Shown one piece after another: positions 1 to 9,292 of a stretch of DNA of 64,000 nt. Location: positions 1,054,001-1,118,000 of the forward strand of contig OZ245942.1 of the NCBI GenBank assembly GCA_965230065.1, in the 5' to 3' direction. Position numbers and translations under genes: made by a program. Below the pieces are notes generated by a model that was not told where the DNA came from, did not search any database, and saw only the letters and a program-made list of their open reading frames with translations. Each line of letters opens with the position of its first letter. The stretch's first letter is position 1. The stretch comes from G965230065 sp965230065 (GTDB lineage Bacteria > Bacteroidota > Bacteroidia > Cytophagales > Cyclobacteriaceae).

Positions 1-991
1 TATCTTCAGGTTTTGACCAAGAGGTCCTGACAGAAAAATCCTCCATCGTTCTAAGGCCAATGGCAATAATAAAATGAGAAATTTTTTCCAGCACTGTAAA
101 TTTAACTTTGATTTGCCAAGGTTTGGCAGCAGGCAAAACAGCGGTGGATTTTCCATTTTCATCTTCTATAGACACTTCAGTAGCATATCCCAAAAGTTCA
201 TTATTGATCTTTTTTTCAGGAGGATCAATCAAAAAATGCCCTTTCAACTCTATAGCACTTTCCAGATAATAATCTACTACTTCACGTGAAAGACCTGTTT
301 TAATAATTTCACCATTTTTTAATAAAACCCCTTTCTGGCAAAGGTGTTTTACTGCCCCCATATTATGGCTCACAAACATTACCGTTCTACCTTCATTGGC
401 CACATCTTCCATTTTACCGAGACACTTTTTTTGAAACTCTGCATCCCCTACAGCCAAAACTTCGTCAATAATCAAAACTTCAGGTTCTAAGTGGGCCGCT
501 ACGGCAAAGGCAAGGCGCACTTTCATGCCCGAGGAATAGCGTTTTACAGGCGTATCCAAAAATTTCGCCACTCCACTAAACTCAACTATCTCATCAAACT
601 TATTTTTGATTTCCTGCCTTTTCATGCCCAAGATAGTACCGTTCAAAAATACATTTTCCCTGCCAGTAAGCTCAGGGTGAAAGCCAGTGCCAACTTCCAA
701 AAGGGAAGATACTCTTCCTTCAATTTCTATCCTTCCTTTTGTAGGTTCTGTAATTCTCGATAATACTTTTAATAAAGTGCTTTTACCTGCCCCGTTTTTC
801 CCAATAATACCGATAGCCTCTCCCCGCTTTACTTCAAACGAAATATCTTTTAAGGCCCAAAATTCTTCCGTTTTGGATTTATTACCAGTACTGAAGGCAT
901 TCACAAGGGTTTCTCGCAGGCTTCCACTTGAAGTATTGCCTATCAAATACTTTTTTGAAATATTATCTACCCTAATTGCTATATCTGACAT
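1..991 (-). CDS. Polysaccharide ABC transporter ATP-binding protein, Wzt-like (3' end cut by window)
   Basis: ATPase subunit that would pair with the permease at 2130-2957 to flip a lipid-linked polysaccharide across the inner membrane. I translated it from the ATG at 991; about 330 codons are present and the frame runs off the window without a stop. Visible motifs are Walker A GKNGAGKST (residues 64-72), an ABC signature around YSSGMK (152-157), Walker B LIIDE (173-177) and the H-loop SHN (208-210). A beta-rich extension after about residue 240 resembles the Wzt C-terminal domain, which in that family binds the glycan and sets substrate specificity. Last gene seen of the minus-strand operon, 74 bp after pseB. 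Confidence 0.92.
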   Translation of the reverse strand, partial: MSDIAIRVDNISKKYLIGNTSSGSLRETLVNAFSTGNKSKTEEFWALKDISFEVKRGEAIGIIGKNGAGKSTLLKVLSRITEPTKGRIEIEGRVSSLLEVGTGFHPELTGRENVFLNGTILGMKRQEIKNKFDEIVEFSGVAKFLDTPVKRYSSGMKVRLAFAVAAHLEPEVLIIDEVLAVGDAEFQKKCLGKMEDVANEGRTVMFVSHNMGAVKHLCQKGVLLKNGEIIKTGLSREVVDYYLESAIELKGHFLIDPPEKKINNELLGYATEVSIEDENGKSTAVLPAAKPWQIKVKFTVLEKISHFIIAIGLRTMEDFSVRTSWSKPED

Positions 992-1065
992 AATTTTTTA
1001 ACAATATCTGCATCACAAACACTATACGATTTTTCAACTTCAGCACAAGAAGTTATGTTATCATA

Positions 1066-2079
1066 TCATTGTGCTTCAAATTCCGAATCTACATATTTTT
1101 TAATCAAACTTCTTAATTCACCTACACTTAGCCATTCCTCATTAGTATCCGAATTATACTTAAAGCCCTGTTGAACTCGTTTGGCATTAAAACCTGTAAC
1201 AAATTCATCCAGCCTCCAACTAGTGCGCGGTGGTAAGATGGCATAGTATCTTCCCAAATCATAAGTAGTAAGCGAATCAGCCTCAGTAATCATTTCTTCG
1301 TGGATTTTCTCACCGGGCCGCATGCCTACAATCTTGGTTTCACAATTTGGGGCAATGGCCTCGGCCAGTTCCAAAATTCTGTAAGAGGGTATTTTAGGTA
1401 CAAAAATTTCTCCACCCCACATATTGTCCAACGCCCAAAGCACCATATTTACACCTTCTTCAGGGATAATGTTAAACCTTGTCATATGTTCATGAGTAAT
1501 TGGAATAACACCTTCTTTTCTTTTATTGAGGAAAAAAGGGATAACAGAACCCCTTGAGCCCATTACATTCCCGTAACGTACGACAGAAAATCTTAAGTCA
1601 CGGCTGCCCTTGCTGTTATTGGCTGCCACAAACAATTTATCTGCGCAAAGTTTGGTGGCCCCGTACAAATTGATGGGAGCCGCGGCTTTATCTGTTGATA
1701 ATGCTAATACTTTTTTTACATTATTGGCCTTGGCAGCATTGATTACATTTTCAGCCCCCAGCACATTGGTTTTTATGCATTCAATAGGGTTGTATTCTGC
1801 CGTAGGCATTTGTTTGAGTGCCGCTGTGTGTATGATATAGTCAACTCCTTCACAAGCCTGTTTCAAACGCTCTCCATCCCGTACATCCCCTATACAATAT
1901 TGTAGGCTTTTGTGTACGTCAGGGGAGAAGTCTTGTGACATCTCGAACTGCTTCAGCTCATCCCTGGAAAAAATCACCAGTCTTTTTACAGAAGGAAATT
2001 TGTCCAACACCAGTTGAACAAACTTTCTACCGAATGAACCGGTTCCGCCCGTAATCAATATCGATTTATTATTGAGCAT
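1066..2079 (-). CDS. pseB: UDP-N-acetylglucosamine 4,6-dehydratase (inverting), PseB family
   Basis: Extended short-chain dehydrogenase that converts UDP-GlcNAc to the 4-keto-6-deoxy-L-altro sugar, the first step toward pseudaminic acid and related sugars. The NAD(P) loop GGTGSFG is at residues 11-17. The catalytic set is STDK (128-131) with Y139 and K143 in the stretch NLYGATK, which is the PseB version rather than the FnlA/CapE version. Length 337 aa is normal. It lies between the ABC permease and the ABC ATPase. No PseC, PseH, PseG, PseI or PseF gene is in the window, so the end sugar is unknown and PseB could feed another 6-deoxy-amino sugar. Confidence 0.88.
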   Translation of the reverse strand: MLNNKSILITGGTGSFGRKFVQLVLDKFPSVKRLVIFSRDELKQFEMSQDFSPDVHKSLQYCIGDVRDGERLKQACEGVDYIIHTAALKQMPTAEYNPIECIKTNVLGAENVINAAKANNVKKVLALSTDKAAAPINLYGATKLCADKLFVAANNSKGSRDLRFSVVRYGNVMGSRGSVIPFFLNKRKEGVIPITHEHMTRFNIIPEEGVNMVLWALDNMWGGEIFVPKIPSYRILELAEAIAPNCETKIVGMRPGEKIHEEMITEADSLTTYDLGRYYAILPPRTSWRLDEFVTGFNAKRVQQGFKYNSDTNEEWLSVGELRSLIKKYVDSEFEAQ

Positions 2080-2129
2080 TAAAAGTCTACAGATAATCTT
2101 TTAAATAATTCAAAAACTCAAATACTTCC

Positions 2130-2957
2130 TTAAACAATATCTGCAATGGTCTTTTCTACTTTCCTAAAGTAGTAAAGGGAACTGATAAAAAGGATTATAA
2201 CTACTCCAATGGAAATGTATGAAAGCAGCCCAGGAGCCTCTGTTCCTAATATACACCATCTTAAGCCTTCCACAACTCCTGCGATTGGGTTTAGATAATA
2301 TAAAAATGAAGCCCAACCCGGTACTTTTTTTACAATAATACTAGCTGGGTAAGCTACAGGCGTTAAGAACATACCGAACCTAACCAAAAAAGGAATAATA
2401 TGTTGAAAATCACGATATCGGATAGTGAGCGCACTCAACCATATGCCTACTCCAAGTGCAGAAATTATAGCTGCCAATAAAAAAAGTGGCAAAAAAACGA
2501 TGTTTGGTGATGGGGTGAATTGATAGTATATCATCAAAACAAGGATAATTCCTAATGTAATTCCAAAGTCTATTAAGCCCACTAAAGCTTTTGAAAGAGG
2601 AATAACTAAGCGTGGAAAATATATTTTCTGCACCATACCTTGTGCCCCAATGATTGACCCACCGGCTTGCCCCATTACGGTAGCAAAATATGTCCATGCT
2701 GCTAACCCACACGCTGCAAATAATAAATAAGGCACCCCTTGTGTATCTACCTGTAACCCTTTATTAAATAGCAGCGCAAACACTAAAAGCGTAAGGGCAG
2801 GTTGGATAAATGCCCAGGCAAACCCTAAAAATGTTTGTGCATACTTTACACGGAAATCCCGAAAGGCCAGGGTGTAGAACAGGTCTTTATAATCAAAAAG
2901 TTCTTTTAGGTTAAGTTGCCAGAAGCTTTTGCTGGCATCAATTATAACTTTGCTCAT
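2130..2957 (-). CDS. Polysaccharide ABC transporter permease (Wzm/TagG-like, ABC-2 type)
   Basis: Inner-membrane permease of 275 aa with about six hydrophobic segments and the N-terminal amphipathic stretch (FRDFRVKYAQTFLGFAW) typical of ABC-2 polysaccharide and teichoic-acid exporters. It would form the channel for the Wzt-like ATPase at 1-991. The gene sits 29 bp after the epimerase and 50 bp before pseB, all on the minus strand. Family assignment is firm; the exported glycan (capsule or O-antigen) cannot be decided from sequence. Confidence 0.9.
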   Translation of the reverse strand: MSKVIIDASKSFWQLNLKELFDYKDLFYTLAFRDFRVKYAQTFLGFAWAFIQPALTLLVFALLFNKGLQVDTQGVPYLLFAACGLAAWTYFATVMGQAGGSIIGAQGMVQKIYFPRLVIPLSKALVGLIDFGITLGIILVLMIYYQFTPSPNIVFLPLFLLAAIISALGVGIWLSALTIRYRDFQHIIPFLVRFGMFLTPVAYPASIIVKKVPGWASFLYYLNPIAGVVEGLRWCILGTEAPGLLSYISIGVVIILFISSLYYFRKVEKTIADIV

Positions 2958-2986
2958 TATTAAAAAATTTCTGTGCTATACCCAAA

Positions 2987-4012
2987 TCAGGGTTTTGGCA
3001 CACGGTAGTATTCTAAGTACCAATTTACAAAATTTTGTATTCCTTCTTGTATACTGGTATTTGGACGAAAACCCACATCATTCATCAAATCATCTACATC
3101 GGCATACGTGGCAGGCACATCCCCGTCTTGCAGTGGCATAAAGTTTTTTATGGCTTCTTTTCCTAGGCATTTTTCCAGCGTCTCAATAAATGCCATCAGT
3201 TGTACAGGCTGGTTGTTGCCAATGTTATAAATCTTATAGGGAGCAAAACTACTGGCAGGATCCGGGTGATGGTTATACCAGTCCGGGTTCGCCTCTGGTA
3301 CTTTGGGAAGAAGCCGGACAATGCCTTCTACAATATCGTCCACATAGGTAAAGTCCCGTTTCATTTCCCCATTATTAAACACATCAATAGGCTTGCCTTC
3401 CAGGATAGCTTTTGTAAACAGAAAGAGAGCCATATCGGGCCGCCCATAAGGGCCATAAACCGTAAAGAAACGCAATCCGGTGGTAGGTATATTGTACAAA
3501 TTGGAATAGGTATGCGCCATCAGTTCATTGGCCTTTTTGGTAGCAGCATATAAAGATACCGGATGATCTACATTGTGATGTGTTGAAAATGGCATTTTTC
3601 TATTGGCCCCATACACCGAGCTGGAAGAGGCATATACCAAATGCTTAACATTATGATGGCGGCAAGCTTCCAGGATATTCAAGAACCCCTGTACATTGCT
3701 GCCGGTATAGGCATGTGGGTTCTCTATAGAATATCGCACCCCTGCTTGTGCCGCCAGGTTTACAACGTAATCAACCTTTTCTTCAGCAAAAACCTTTTGA
3801 ATACTATCATTATCCTGTAGTTCTGCTTTATGAAAAGAGAAGCTTTCCAACTGGTTCAGAATATCCAGCCTTGCCTGCTTCAAATTTACATCATAGTAAT
3901 CGTTCAGGTTATCCAGGCCCACTACTTCATAACCACTTTTATTTAGCTGTTTGGCCAAATGGAAACCTATAAATCCGGCTGCTCCGGTAATCAGTACTTT
4001 TATTTTTTTCAT
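2987..4012 (-). CDS. NAD-dependent epimerase, UDP-glucuronate 4-epimerase-like
   Basis: Extended SDR enzyme of 341 aa. The Rossmann motif GAAGFIG is at residues 10-16, the SSVYG segment at 131-135, and the catalytic pair Y155/K159 in YAATK. The N-terminal text (LDNLNDYYDVNLK) and the RFFTVYGPYGRPDMA block are characteristic of UDP-glucuronate/galacturonate 4-epimerases (CapI/LpsL/GAE type). It would interconvert C4 epimers of a UDP-uronic acid for the surface polysaccharide. It is 12 bp downstream of the nucleotide-sugar dehydrogenase, which fits a dehydrogenase-then-epimerase route. Exact substrate is inferred. Confidence 0.85.
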   Translation of the reverse strand: MKKIKVLITGAAGFIGFHLAKQLNKSGYEVVGLDNLNDYYDVNLKQARLDILNQLESFSFHKAELQDNDSIQKVFAEEKVDYVVNLAAQAGVRYSIENPHAYTGSNVQGFLNILEACRHHNVKHLVYASSSSVYGANRKMPFSTHHNVDHPVSLYAATKKANELMAHTYSNLYNIPTTGLRFFTVYGPYGRPDMALFLFTKAILEGKPIDVFNNGEMKRDFTYVDDIVEGIVRLLPKVPEANPDWYNHHPDPASSFAPYKIYNIGNNQPVQLMAFIETLEKCLGKEAIKNFMPLQDGDVPATYADVDDLMNDVGFRPNTSIQEGIQNFVNWYLEYYRVPKP

Positions 4013-4024
4013 GCTTTCTGAAAA

Positions 4025-5281
4025 TTATAATCTGGCATCTATGTACGCCTTATCCAAAATGGCTTTCACATCATAAATGACAGTTCCTTTTTTCTGGATA
4101 GCACTCCAATCAAGGTGCAGGAATTCCTGGTGTCCCACTGCAAGCACTATACCATCGTAATGATTATCCAGGCCTTCTACGAGCTCAATATTATAAGCAC
4201 TTTTCACTTCTTCTTTACTAGCCAGTGGGTCGTACACCCTCACATTCATGCCGAAACTTTCTAATTCGTCAATAATATCGGTTACCCGGGTATTCCTGAT
4301 GTCCGGGCAATTTTCCTTAAAAGTAATGCCCATCACCAAGATACGCGCATCTTTGATGGTTTGGCTTCTTTTAAGTAGAAGCTTCACTAATTTATTGGCT
4401 ACAAATACGCCCATATTATCGTTAATGCGCCTACCCGAGAGAATCACTTGAGGATGATACCCAACACTTTCTGCTTTATGGGTGAGGTAATAGGGGTCTA
4501 CTCCAATACAGTGTCCTCCAACCAATCCGGGGCGAAAAGGCAAAAAATTCCATTTTGTTCCCGCTGCTTCCAACACTTCGTTGGTGTCAATTTCCAGGCG
4601 GTCAAAGATCAGGGCCAGTTCATTGACAAAAGCAATATTGATATCCCGTTGGGCATTTTCAATTACCTTGGCAGCTTCAGCCACCTTAATGGAAGAAGCT
4701 TTATGCGTACCCGCAGTAATAATGCTCTTATAAAGCTGATCCACAGTTTCTGCTACTTCCGGCGTGCTGCCACTGGTTACTTTTTTAATGGTAAAAATCC
4801 GGTGCTCTTTATCACCAGGGTTGATACGCTCAGGAGAATATCCGCAAAAGAAGTCCTGATTGTATACCAACCCACTCATCTTTTCCAACACAGGCACACA
4901 TTCTTCTTCAGTACAGCCTGGGTAAACGGTAGACTCATAAATTACAATATTACTCTTTTTAAGTACTTTTCCGACTGTTTCGCTGGCTTTTAACAAGGGG
5001 GTAAGGTCGGGTTTTTTGTGTTTATCTACCGGCGTGGGCACTGTAACGATAAATACAGAGGCTTCGCTGATTTTTTGCGGATCGTCAGTGTACGAAAGTA
5101 GTTCAGCTTCTTTAAGTTCTTCCGCTGTAACTTCTAGCGTATTGTCTTTTCCTGCCCTAAGCTCACTAATTCTTTCCTTATTAATGTCAAAACCTAAAAC
5201 AGTGTATTTTTTACCTAACTCTACAGCGAGAGGCAAACCTACATATCCTAAACCAATAATAGCAATTGTTGTATGTTCCAT
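4025..5281 (-). CDS. UDP-N-acetyl-hexosamine 6-dehydrogenase (TviB/WbpO type)
   Basis: Nucleotide-sugar dehydrogenase of 418 aa that oxidises C6 of a UDP-N-acetylhexosamine to a uronic acid using two NAD+. Seen: the NAD motif GLGYVG (residues 10-15), the block GYSPERINPGDKEH that marks the TviB/WbpO/CapL branch rather than plain UDP-glucose dehydrogenases, and the catalytic cysteine C258 in GGHCIGVDPY. I start at the ATG at 5281; the frame opens at a TTG at 5290 that is less likely. Operon neighbours are the Wzz-like protein (19 bp upstream) and an epimerase (12 bp downstream). Confidence 0.88.
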   Translation of the reverse strand: MEHTTIAIIGLGYVGLPLAVELGKKYTVLGFDINKERISELRAGKDNTLEVTAEELKEAELLSYTDDPQKISEASVFIVTVPTPVDKHKKPDLTPLLKASETVGKVLKKSNIVIYESTVYPGCTEEECVPVLEKMSGLVYNQDFFCGYSPERINPGDKEHRIFTIKKVTSGSTPEVAETVDQLYKSIITAGTHKASSIKVAEAAKVIENAQRDINIAFVNELALIFDRLEIDTNEVLEAAGTKWNFLPFRPGLVGGHCIGVDPYYLTHKAESVGYHPQVILSGRRINDNMGVFVANKLVKLLLKRSQTIKDARILVMGITFKENCPDIRNTRVTDIIDELESFGMNVRVYDPLASKEEVKSAYNIELVEGLDNHYDGIVLAVGHQEFLHLDWSAIQKKGTVIYDVKAILDKAYIDARL

Positions 5282-5299
5282 GTAATTCAACAGTTCTCT

Positions 5300-6502
5300 T
5301 TATCTTGAAGCAAAAATGTCTTTAGAGGCTTTATAAAAACTTTTAAATAAAATAATTCCTACCCCTAGTACTATTCCTAAAAAAACAGATAGTATAATAA
5401 TAATTTTTCTATTAGGTTCACTTTCCCGTAAAGGGATTTGTACAGGTTCTAATTCCTTAAAAACAGGAGTTTCTTCTTGTACTTTTATTTTAGCCTGTTC
5501 AAGTTGTTGTGCCAAACTTTGGTAAACAGTAGCCCTTAAATTAAACTCAGTTTGTAATCTTTCCAATTCAGTTTGTGCCCTGGCTGTCACGATATTCGTA
5601 TTTCTATCACTGAAAAATGCCAATTTTTCCTGAGCTTCAATAAAACGCCTTTTCGCTTCTTCATGCTGTTTTTCTGTAAACTCCAGATCTTGCTGTACTT
5701 TTTCAGTCCGATACTCTGTCACATACTGGGTCAGATAATCAACGGCCAGTTCGGCTAGTTGGGCGGTGGCATAAGGATCAGGCATTTTCGTAGTTAATGA
5801 CACTGTTCCATCTTCTTGAATTTCTGTAGTGATCCGGCTTTTTAATTCGTTAATTACAGAAAGCTCTTTGCTACTTAGTTTTAAAGGCTGTTCCGTATTT
5901 TTTTCTTCTGTTATTTCTACAGCGTTTTGTTCCGGAGTATTAATAGACGTGGGCCTCTCTATAAACCGATCGGGTAATGAAAGAAGGAGGTTGGGCAACC
6001 CGATTGTATACCGCTTAATATCATCAATCAAGGGCTTTTCTTTAATTTCAGAAAAGTATTGTAATATGGTGGCTGTGGTATCCAACGAAGAAAAATATAA
6101 TTCCTGATTTATCAAATAGAGGCAAAAGGGAGTACTTTGCGTGATATTTGGATACATATTAGTACCCAATGAGGTACCACCTCCTGATATTCCCAAATCA
6201 AAAAAACCACCAAACTGCTTCATTAAGCTTGCTCCTCTGTTGGTAGAGCCACCTGTTGATTCAGGTAACAACGTAGTGCTAGATTCATACTCTTCTGGGC
6301 TGATCATCGCAATAAACATCCCAAAAACAAAAGAAATACCTATGGCAATAAATATGGTTTTCCGGCCTTTCCAAACTTCCTGAATCAGTGCTGCTAAATC
6401 AATCTCATCCTCACTTATAGGCGGAGAATGCTTCACATAATCTTTTTCTGCTATGCTTGTAGCAGTGTCGGATTGGCTTTTATTTACTTCTTCTGTTTCC
6501 AC
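5300..6502 (-). CDS. Wzz/chain-length determinant family protein (polysaccharide co-polymerase)
   Basis: Inner-membrane protein of 400 aa with a transmembrane segment near residues 48-67, a periplasmic region rich in coiled coil (roughly 260-340), and a second transmembrane segment near 367-388 preceded by a proline-containing stretch (PLRESEPNRK). This is the PCP/Wzz topology. There is no Walker-type tyrosine kinase domain, so it matches the kinase-free class. It would control chain length or bridge the ABC exporter to the SLBB outer-membrane protein encoded 29 bp upstream. The frame opens at GTG; no nearby ATG gives a better start. Confidence 0.85.
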   Translation of the reverse strand: METEEVNKSQSDTATSIAEKDYVKHSPPISEDEIDLAALIQEVWKGRKTIFIAIGISFVFGMFIAMISPEEYESSTTLLPESTGGSTNRGASLMKQFGGFFDLGISGGGTSLGTNMYPNITQSTPFCLYLINQELYFSSLDTTATILQYFSEIKEKPLIDDIKRYTIGLPNLLLSLPDRFIERPTSINTPEQNAVEITEEKNTEQPLKLSSKELSVINELKSRITTEIQEDGTVSLTTKMPDPYATAQLAELAVDYLTQYVTEYRTEKVQQDLEFTEKQHEEAKRRFIEAQEKLAFFSDRNTNIVTARAQTELERLQTEFNLRATVYQSLAQQLEQAKIKVQEETPVFKELEPVQIPLRESEPNRKIIIILSVFLGIVLGVGIILFKSFYKASKDIFASR

Positions 6503-6531
6503 TTAACTTTTGTCTTACTTATAGAAAAAAA

Positions 6532-9009
6532 TTATTGTATTTTATCTACAATGGTAATAATTGATAAAGTTAATGCGCTTACCCCGGAAGCAATGGCGAT
6601 CCAGGCTTGCGGACTCAGTCGTTGCCGGTTAGGTTTGGTTGGTATAATTATTTCTGCACCAGGTTTTACTTTCGGGTAATCTTTAAAAAAAAGAAAACTT
6701 CTGGTACGGTCTACAGCACCATTGGCATATATAATATAAGACCGCTTTTTATCAGCCTCTTGTGTAAACCCACCAGCTTTAGAAATATAATTACTAAACC
6801 CTCTGTTTTCATCAAAACGCGCCGAGACCGGATAAAGCACCTCACCACTTAATTTAACAGTTTGCAGTTCTTTCGGGATTCTTAATGTATCGCCTGCCTG
6901 TAATATCAAATCAAATTCAGATTTAGGGTTCTCAAGAATTGTCTGCAAATCAATGCCAATGGTTTCAGTTTCGGGCTCTACAGATCTTTTTGAAGAACGT
7001 CCCGTTCGTGCTTGCAATTGATTGAATGTTAAGGAGTCTCTCCCCAATAACTCCCTTTCTTCCATCTGTTCTAAAAATGCTGGGTTGAGCCTAATTAGCT
7101 TGGCACCTTCAACGTATGCATATTGGGTAAGTCCCCCTGCTCGTGTTACCAAATCAGATATGCGCTCATCTTTATTTTTGATTACATATTCTCCCGGAAA
7201 ATTCACCTCCCCTTTTACGGAAGCAGCATCCTGCTTTTCGTAAGCGGGTGATTTCCGCACATACACCTGGTCAAAGGGTTGTAACGTAAATTGTGCATCG
7301 GAAAGCCTGAGCGCCAAATCGTCCCCTACCTTGAACTGAAAAATCTCGGCCGTTTGAAAGGCTTCTTCCGTGCTCTGTACATTTTTGATACGACGGGCTA
7401 CTTCTATCCGGGAACGGGAAGCTGATTCTTTGAAGCCACCTGCCATAGCGATCAAGTCTTCCAGGGTCATGTTATCCCGGTACTGATATTCACCGTTGAT
7501 CTGTACCTCGCCTTTTATGTCTACGGTATACTCTTCTTTTAAATCAAAAACTGAAAGCACCCGTACCACATCTTCTCTTCTAAGGGGCACATCAGCCATT
7601 TCCCCACTCAAAACCCCCCGCAAGTTCACAGACAATACTTCATCTGATAAATCGGCCTGCTTCCTGAAAATCAAGGCCCTGTCCAAAAAAGCGTCTTCCT
7701 GCACCCCTTCTGCCCTGGCTACCAGTTCGCCTACGGTAAGCCCTTCTGTTAATTCGTACTCTCCTGTCCTGAAAACAGCACCTAAAATTTCTACCCTGTT
7801 GTCATAACGGTCAAGGATAGAATCTACAACAACAACATCTCCGTTTTGTAACGTAAACTCATTCAAATGTTCTTCATTTACATCCTTGATTTGCATTTGC
7901 CTCCCTGTTTTCCGGGTAACCTTGATGCGGTGTGTATATGCTTTGGCCGTAAAACCTCCGCTGTATTCAATTACTTTTGAAAGTGGCTCACCTTCCAATA
8001 CCTCAAAATAACCGGGCCTTTTTACTTCACCAATCGTTTCTACCCGCCTGTCATACGTGCCTACCCAAATCACATCCTGGTCGTGTAAACGGATATTATC
8101 TTTATGATTGCCATTCAATACAAAATCATATACATCCAGCGTAGCCACAATTTCATTATTTCTTCGTACTTCTACTTTTCTGAAAGTACCGTTTAACGTA
8201 GGTCCACCCGATAAATACAAAGCATTGAAAACAGTGGCTAAGGACGAAAGCGTATAGGTACCCGGACGTCGTACTTCGCCCACCAGGTTTACCTTGATGC
8301 TTCGCACTTCTCCTAAACTTACGCTGGCATACGTATTGGCAGGGGATTCCAGCCCGGCATAAATTCTTGTGAGACGGCTAATAATCTTTTTCTCCGCTTC
8401 TTCAATCGTAAGTCCATTAACATACACCGGGCCAAGGTTGCTGATCTGGATATTACCATCACGACTTACAGGCAAACGATAGCTGGCCTCTGATGCACCC
8501 CATATTTCTATTACCAGTTCGTCACCAGGGCCTACCTGATAATTTTCGGGGGTAGGAATATTCATACTTGGCTCAAACGTAAGGGATTGGCTGTTAAAAA
8601 GTTTGAACCCAAAGACTTTCTTTTCCTCTTCTGTCAACTCCTCCAATTGCCCCCTTTGCAACCGAAGAGAGTCTGCTTGTGTTTTTTGTTGTAATGTATC
8701 AGGCTTGCTGGCAGTTCCTTGCTGTTTCTCCGTTTGCATTTCCATTCGCAACATGCTGATCCTGCTCCTGAGCCGCGTTGCTTCGGTCCGGGGCAATCCC
8801 CGGGCCATGGCCTGGGCTTCTATTTGCTGGTCATTCATGCCCTGTTCATCAGCCCGACGGATGAGTTGCTTGAGCTGGTCGTCTGAAATTTGGGAAACTT
8901 TCACATTGCTTAAATCCCTTTGCAACAAATCGCTTTGGGCATAAGCAGGTGATACAAAAAGAGATAAGAGTATGAAGGGTAAAATCAAAAAAAGCCTAAA
9001 AACCATCAT
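6532..9009 (-). CDS. SLBB-domain polysaccharide export outer-membrane protein (Wza-like)
   Basis: Outer-membrane export protein and first gene of the polysaccharide operon. From the ATG at 9009 it begins with a signal peptide ending AYAQ. The frame extends upstream to a GTG at 9093, but that extension would bury the signal peptide. After a charged Gln/Arg-rich linker comes a Poly_export domain (starting YQVGPGDELVIEIWG), then about six SLBB repeats, each with a GEV...PG...AGG-like pattern. A C-terminal hydrophobic helix (IAIASGVSALTLSIITI) ends the protein. At about 825 aa it is much longer than E. coli Wza, which has a single pair of SLBB domains; multi-SLBB forms are usual in Bacteroidota. 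Confidence 0.9.
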   Translation of the reverse strand: MMVFRLFLILPFILLSLFVSPAYAQSDLLQRDLSNVKVSQISDDQLKQLIRRADEQGMNDQQIEAQAMARGLPRTEATRLRSRISMLRMEMQTEKQQGTASKPDTLQQKTQADSLRLQRGQLEELTEEEKKVFGFKLFNSQSLTFEPSMNIPTPENYQVGPGDELVIEIWGASEASYRLPVSRDGNIQISNLGPVYVNGLTIEEAEKKIISRLTRIYAGLESPANTYASVSLGEVRSIKVNLVGEVRRPGTYTLSSLATVFNALYLSGGPTLNGTFRKVEVRRNNEIVATLDVYDFVLNGNHKDNIRLHDQDVIWVGTYDRRVETIGEVKRPGYFEVLEGEPLSKVIEYSGGFTAKAYTHRIKVTRKTGRQMQIKDVNEEHLNEFTLQNGDVVVVDSILDRYDNRVEILGAVFRTGEYELTEGLTVGELVARAEGVQEDAFLDRALIFRKQADLSDEVLSVNLRGVLSGEMADVPLRREDVVRVLSVFDLKEEYTVDIKGEVQINGEYQYRDNMTLEDLIAMAGGFKESASRSRIEVARRIKNVQSTEEAFQTAEIFQFKVGDDLALRLSDAQFTLQPFDQVYVRKSPAYEKQDAASVKGEVNFPGEYVIKNKDERISDLVTRAGGLTQYAYVEGAKLIRLNPAFLEQMEERELLGRDSLTFNQLQARTGRSSKRSVEPETETIGIDLQTILENPKSEFDLILQAGDTLRIPKELQTVKLSGEVLYPVSARFDENRGFSNYISKAGGFTQEADKKRSYIIYANGAVDRTRSFLFFKDYPKVKPGAEIIIPTKPNRQRLSPQAWIAIASGVSALTLSIITIVDKIQ

Positions 9010-9162
9010 GTACGCAGAACGAAAAAGTTTGCTAAAATTGGCTGCAAAGCTATGAATTATACGGCTTTCTGGCAAGCGATAGGTTGTATCCACAAATGTT
9101 ATTAAAAATTTCTTTTTCGACAGAATTTACAGAGATTTGGCTGAAAGATTATAGCTATAAGG

Positions 9163-9232
9163 TATTAGCTGCAAACTGCAAGCTTTTTCCAATTTTAGAA
9201 GAAAAGCCTGTGGCTGTAGCTTGTGGCTAATA
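9163..9232. repeat. Imperfect intergenic inverted repeat upstream of polA
   Basis: Two 18-nt arms (9163-9180 and 9215-9232) pair with 14 Watson-Crick pairs, three G-U pairs and one mismatch in RNA read from the plus strand, with a 34-nt loop. The arms have a TAGCTGCAA / TTGTGGCTA theme. It lies in the 199-bp divergent gap between the SLBB gene and polA; nothing else is evident there. It could be a palindromic repeat remnant or a leader hairpin of polA. Confidence 0.5.
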
Positions 9233-9292
9233 GCTTAGTTAAAACCCGTCTAATCAAAGGCTGTACCATAATCGGAAAATCTTACTTTATTT

